Positions 62,958-64,000 of a stretch of DNA of 64,000 nucleotides are shown here, piece by piece. The translations under genes and the position numbers were made by a program. The stretch is from Telopea speciosissima (lineage: Eukaryota; Streptophyta; Magnoliopsida; Proteales; Proteaceae): assembly GCF_018873765.1 (NCBI RefSeq), contig NC_057924.1, forward strand, positions 6,758,001 to 6,822,000, given 5' to 3'. How positions within the stretch are numbered: the first letter of the stretch is position 1; each line of letters opens with the position of its first letter. The notes under the pieces are model-generated. The model did no database searches. It had not been told where the DNA came from and saw only the letters and a list, made by a program, of their open reading frames with translations.

Positions 62958-63218
62958 GGAGTGGGATGGGGTATCATACAAGAAGGGCAAGGGTCATTTC
63001 AAGGGAGGAAGAGAGAAATAGGCACAATGGGCGCTAGTTTACGGTGTATCGGTGGTGTGCCCAGCCTTTTCCTATAAACTAAGATCGACACAAACAGGGA
63101 GAGTGGGATGGGGTATCATACAAGATGGGTAAGGGTCATTTCAAGGGAGGAAGAGAGAGATAGGCACAGTGGCACTAGCTTAAGGTACTGGCGGTGTACC
63201 CAGCCTTTTCCTATAAAA
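62958..63218. repeat. Two-copy tandem repeat, unit about 143 bp
   Basis: GAGTGGGATGGGGTATCATA through GTGCCCAGCCTTTTCCTATA occurs at about 62958 and again from 63101, with the second copy ending near 63218. Part of the unit is also present in reverse orientation at 57165-57220. It is a dispersed repeat that has duplicated locally. Confidence 0.8.
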
Positions 63219-64000
63219 AAAACATATTTTCTTATTATTTTTAGGGGGAAAAAAAGGCTAACCGATCACGTAGTTCCTGTGCCCATACATAGGACTCTGT
63301 GAAATTATCACTCAATTCCTGTGAATTTAAAATCTCATTCAATCAAATGCTCTTGCACGTACTCTTACTGACTCTTGCACTAGTGCAAGCGTCAGCTACG
63401 CCACCAGACAATGATCTCTTGCATTATTTTTGATGTATATATATATATATATATGAAAAATTGAAATTGAATCATGTCTTATTGATTTTGTTTCAGTTTG
63501 GCCTAATACCATATTAAAACCGGTTCAAATTGATAAAAAATCGGATTGAATTGACTGATTGACAACCGAAGTATACACATCACATGAAGCTTACACTTAT
63601 GATCCAAACTCCATTTTTTTTATTTTGGCATTTGGAATCATGGATAAGAAGGAGACCCACCACATCTCGTGGGTCATCACAATCAGGGTAAGTAGGTTGT
63701 TTCTTAAGACATTTTGAACACTAAGAGCATTTCAGATATTCGTAAATAATAAATACAAATAGTGATTCTTACTGCATAATATTTTGTACTTCGTTAAAAA
63801 AATATTCTTAGTTGCACCACCAATCAGCGAACATTTTTACAAAGAAAAAGCAAGGATCTGATGCTTTATTTTCCGTGTTGATGTAGTCACATTAAGGTCT
63901 CTCTTTTGCTTTTTTACTTTTCTCTCTTCCTAATTTTTTAACAGAAAGAAGTGTTTCCTCTTTAAGAGATAGAGCACAAGGATAAGGACCAAACCACGGC
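63219..64000. other. Right edge; no gene seen
   Basis: It contains a TA dinucleotide run (about 63436-63455), a member of the GATCNCGTAGTTCCTGTGCC dispersed family near 63262, and AT-rich sequence. Nothing else is recognised. Confidence 0.4.

Overview
This window is nuclear DNA of a flowering plant. It is AT-rich, its genes have many introns with GT-AG junctions, and their products (a CYP77A P450, a plant clade-3 glutamate receptor, a plastid ribosomal protein, a plant Spg1-type GTPase and a DUSP-type plant deubiquitinase) are land-plant families. A eudicot or early-diverging angiosperm is likely. The species cannot be fixed from the sequence. There is no bacterial, plasmid or CRISPR content.

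Layout: (1) 1-12670, minus strand: the 5' half of a UBP5-like ubiquitin-specific protease, eight exons to 3342, with the rest of the catalytic domain beyond the left edge. A tiny LTR element of TRIM type sits at 379-692. (2) 12.9-17.2 kb: foldback elements, a broken GH3 beta-glucan exohydrolase fragment joined to a LINE fragment, and a small long-TIR element. (3) 17671-26943, minus: complete plastid RPL6 (226 aa) with an intron of 8.0 kb that holds pieces of two LINE families. (4) 28-32 kb: several hairpin elements. (5) 33528-38489, plus: complete glutamate receptor-like channel (950 aa, six coding exons). (6) 43419-44960, minus: intronless CYP77A (513 aa), with a downstream minisatellite that contains repeated copies of the gene's own last codons. 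(7) 46.7-52.5 kb: a nest of transposable elements. It includes a 5'-truncated LINE with 13-bp target duplications, a hairpin inserted into another hairpin, and a 1.78-kb Mutator-like element with perfect 9-bp target duplications lying inside an older element. (8) 60562-62360, plus: complete SGP-type small GTPase (272 aa, five exons), with a hairpin element just upstream.

The genes are unrelated housekeeping or signalling genes and form no cluster or pathway. The unusual content is in the repeats: many short inverted-repeat elements, nested insertions, eight G/C homopolymers of 12-18 bp, and the CYP77A-derived minisatellite. I found no convincing new multi-gene system. All exon boundaries are by-eye reads of reading frame, GT-AG sites and remembered family conservation.
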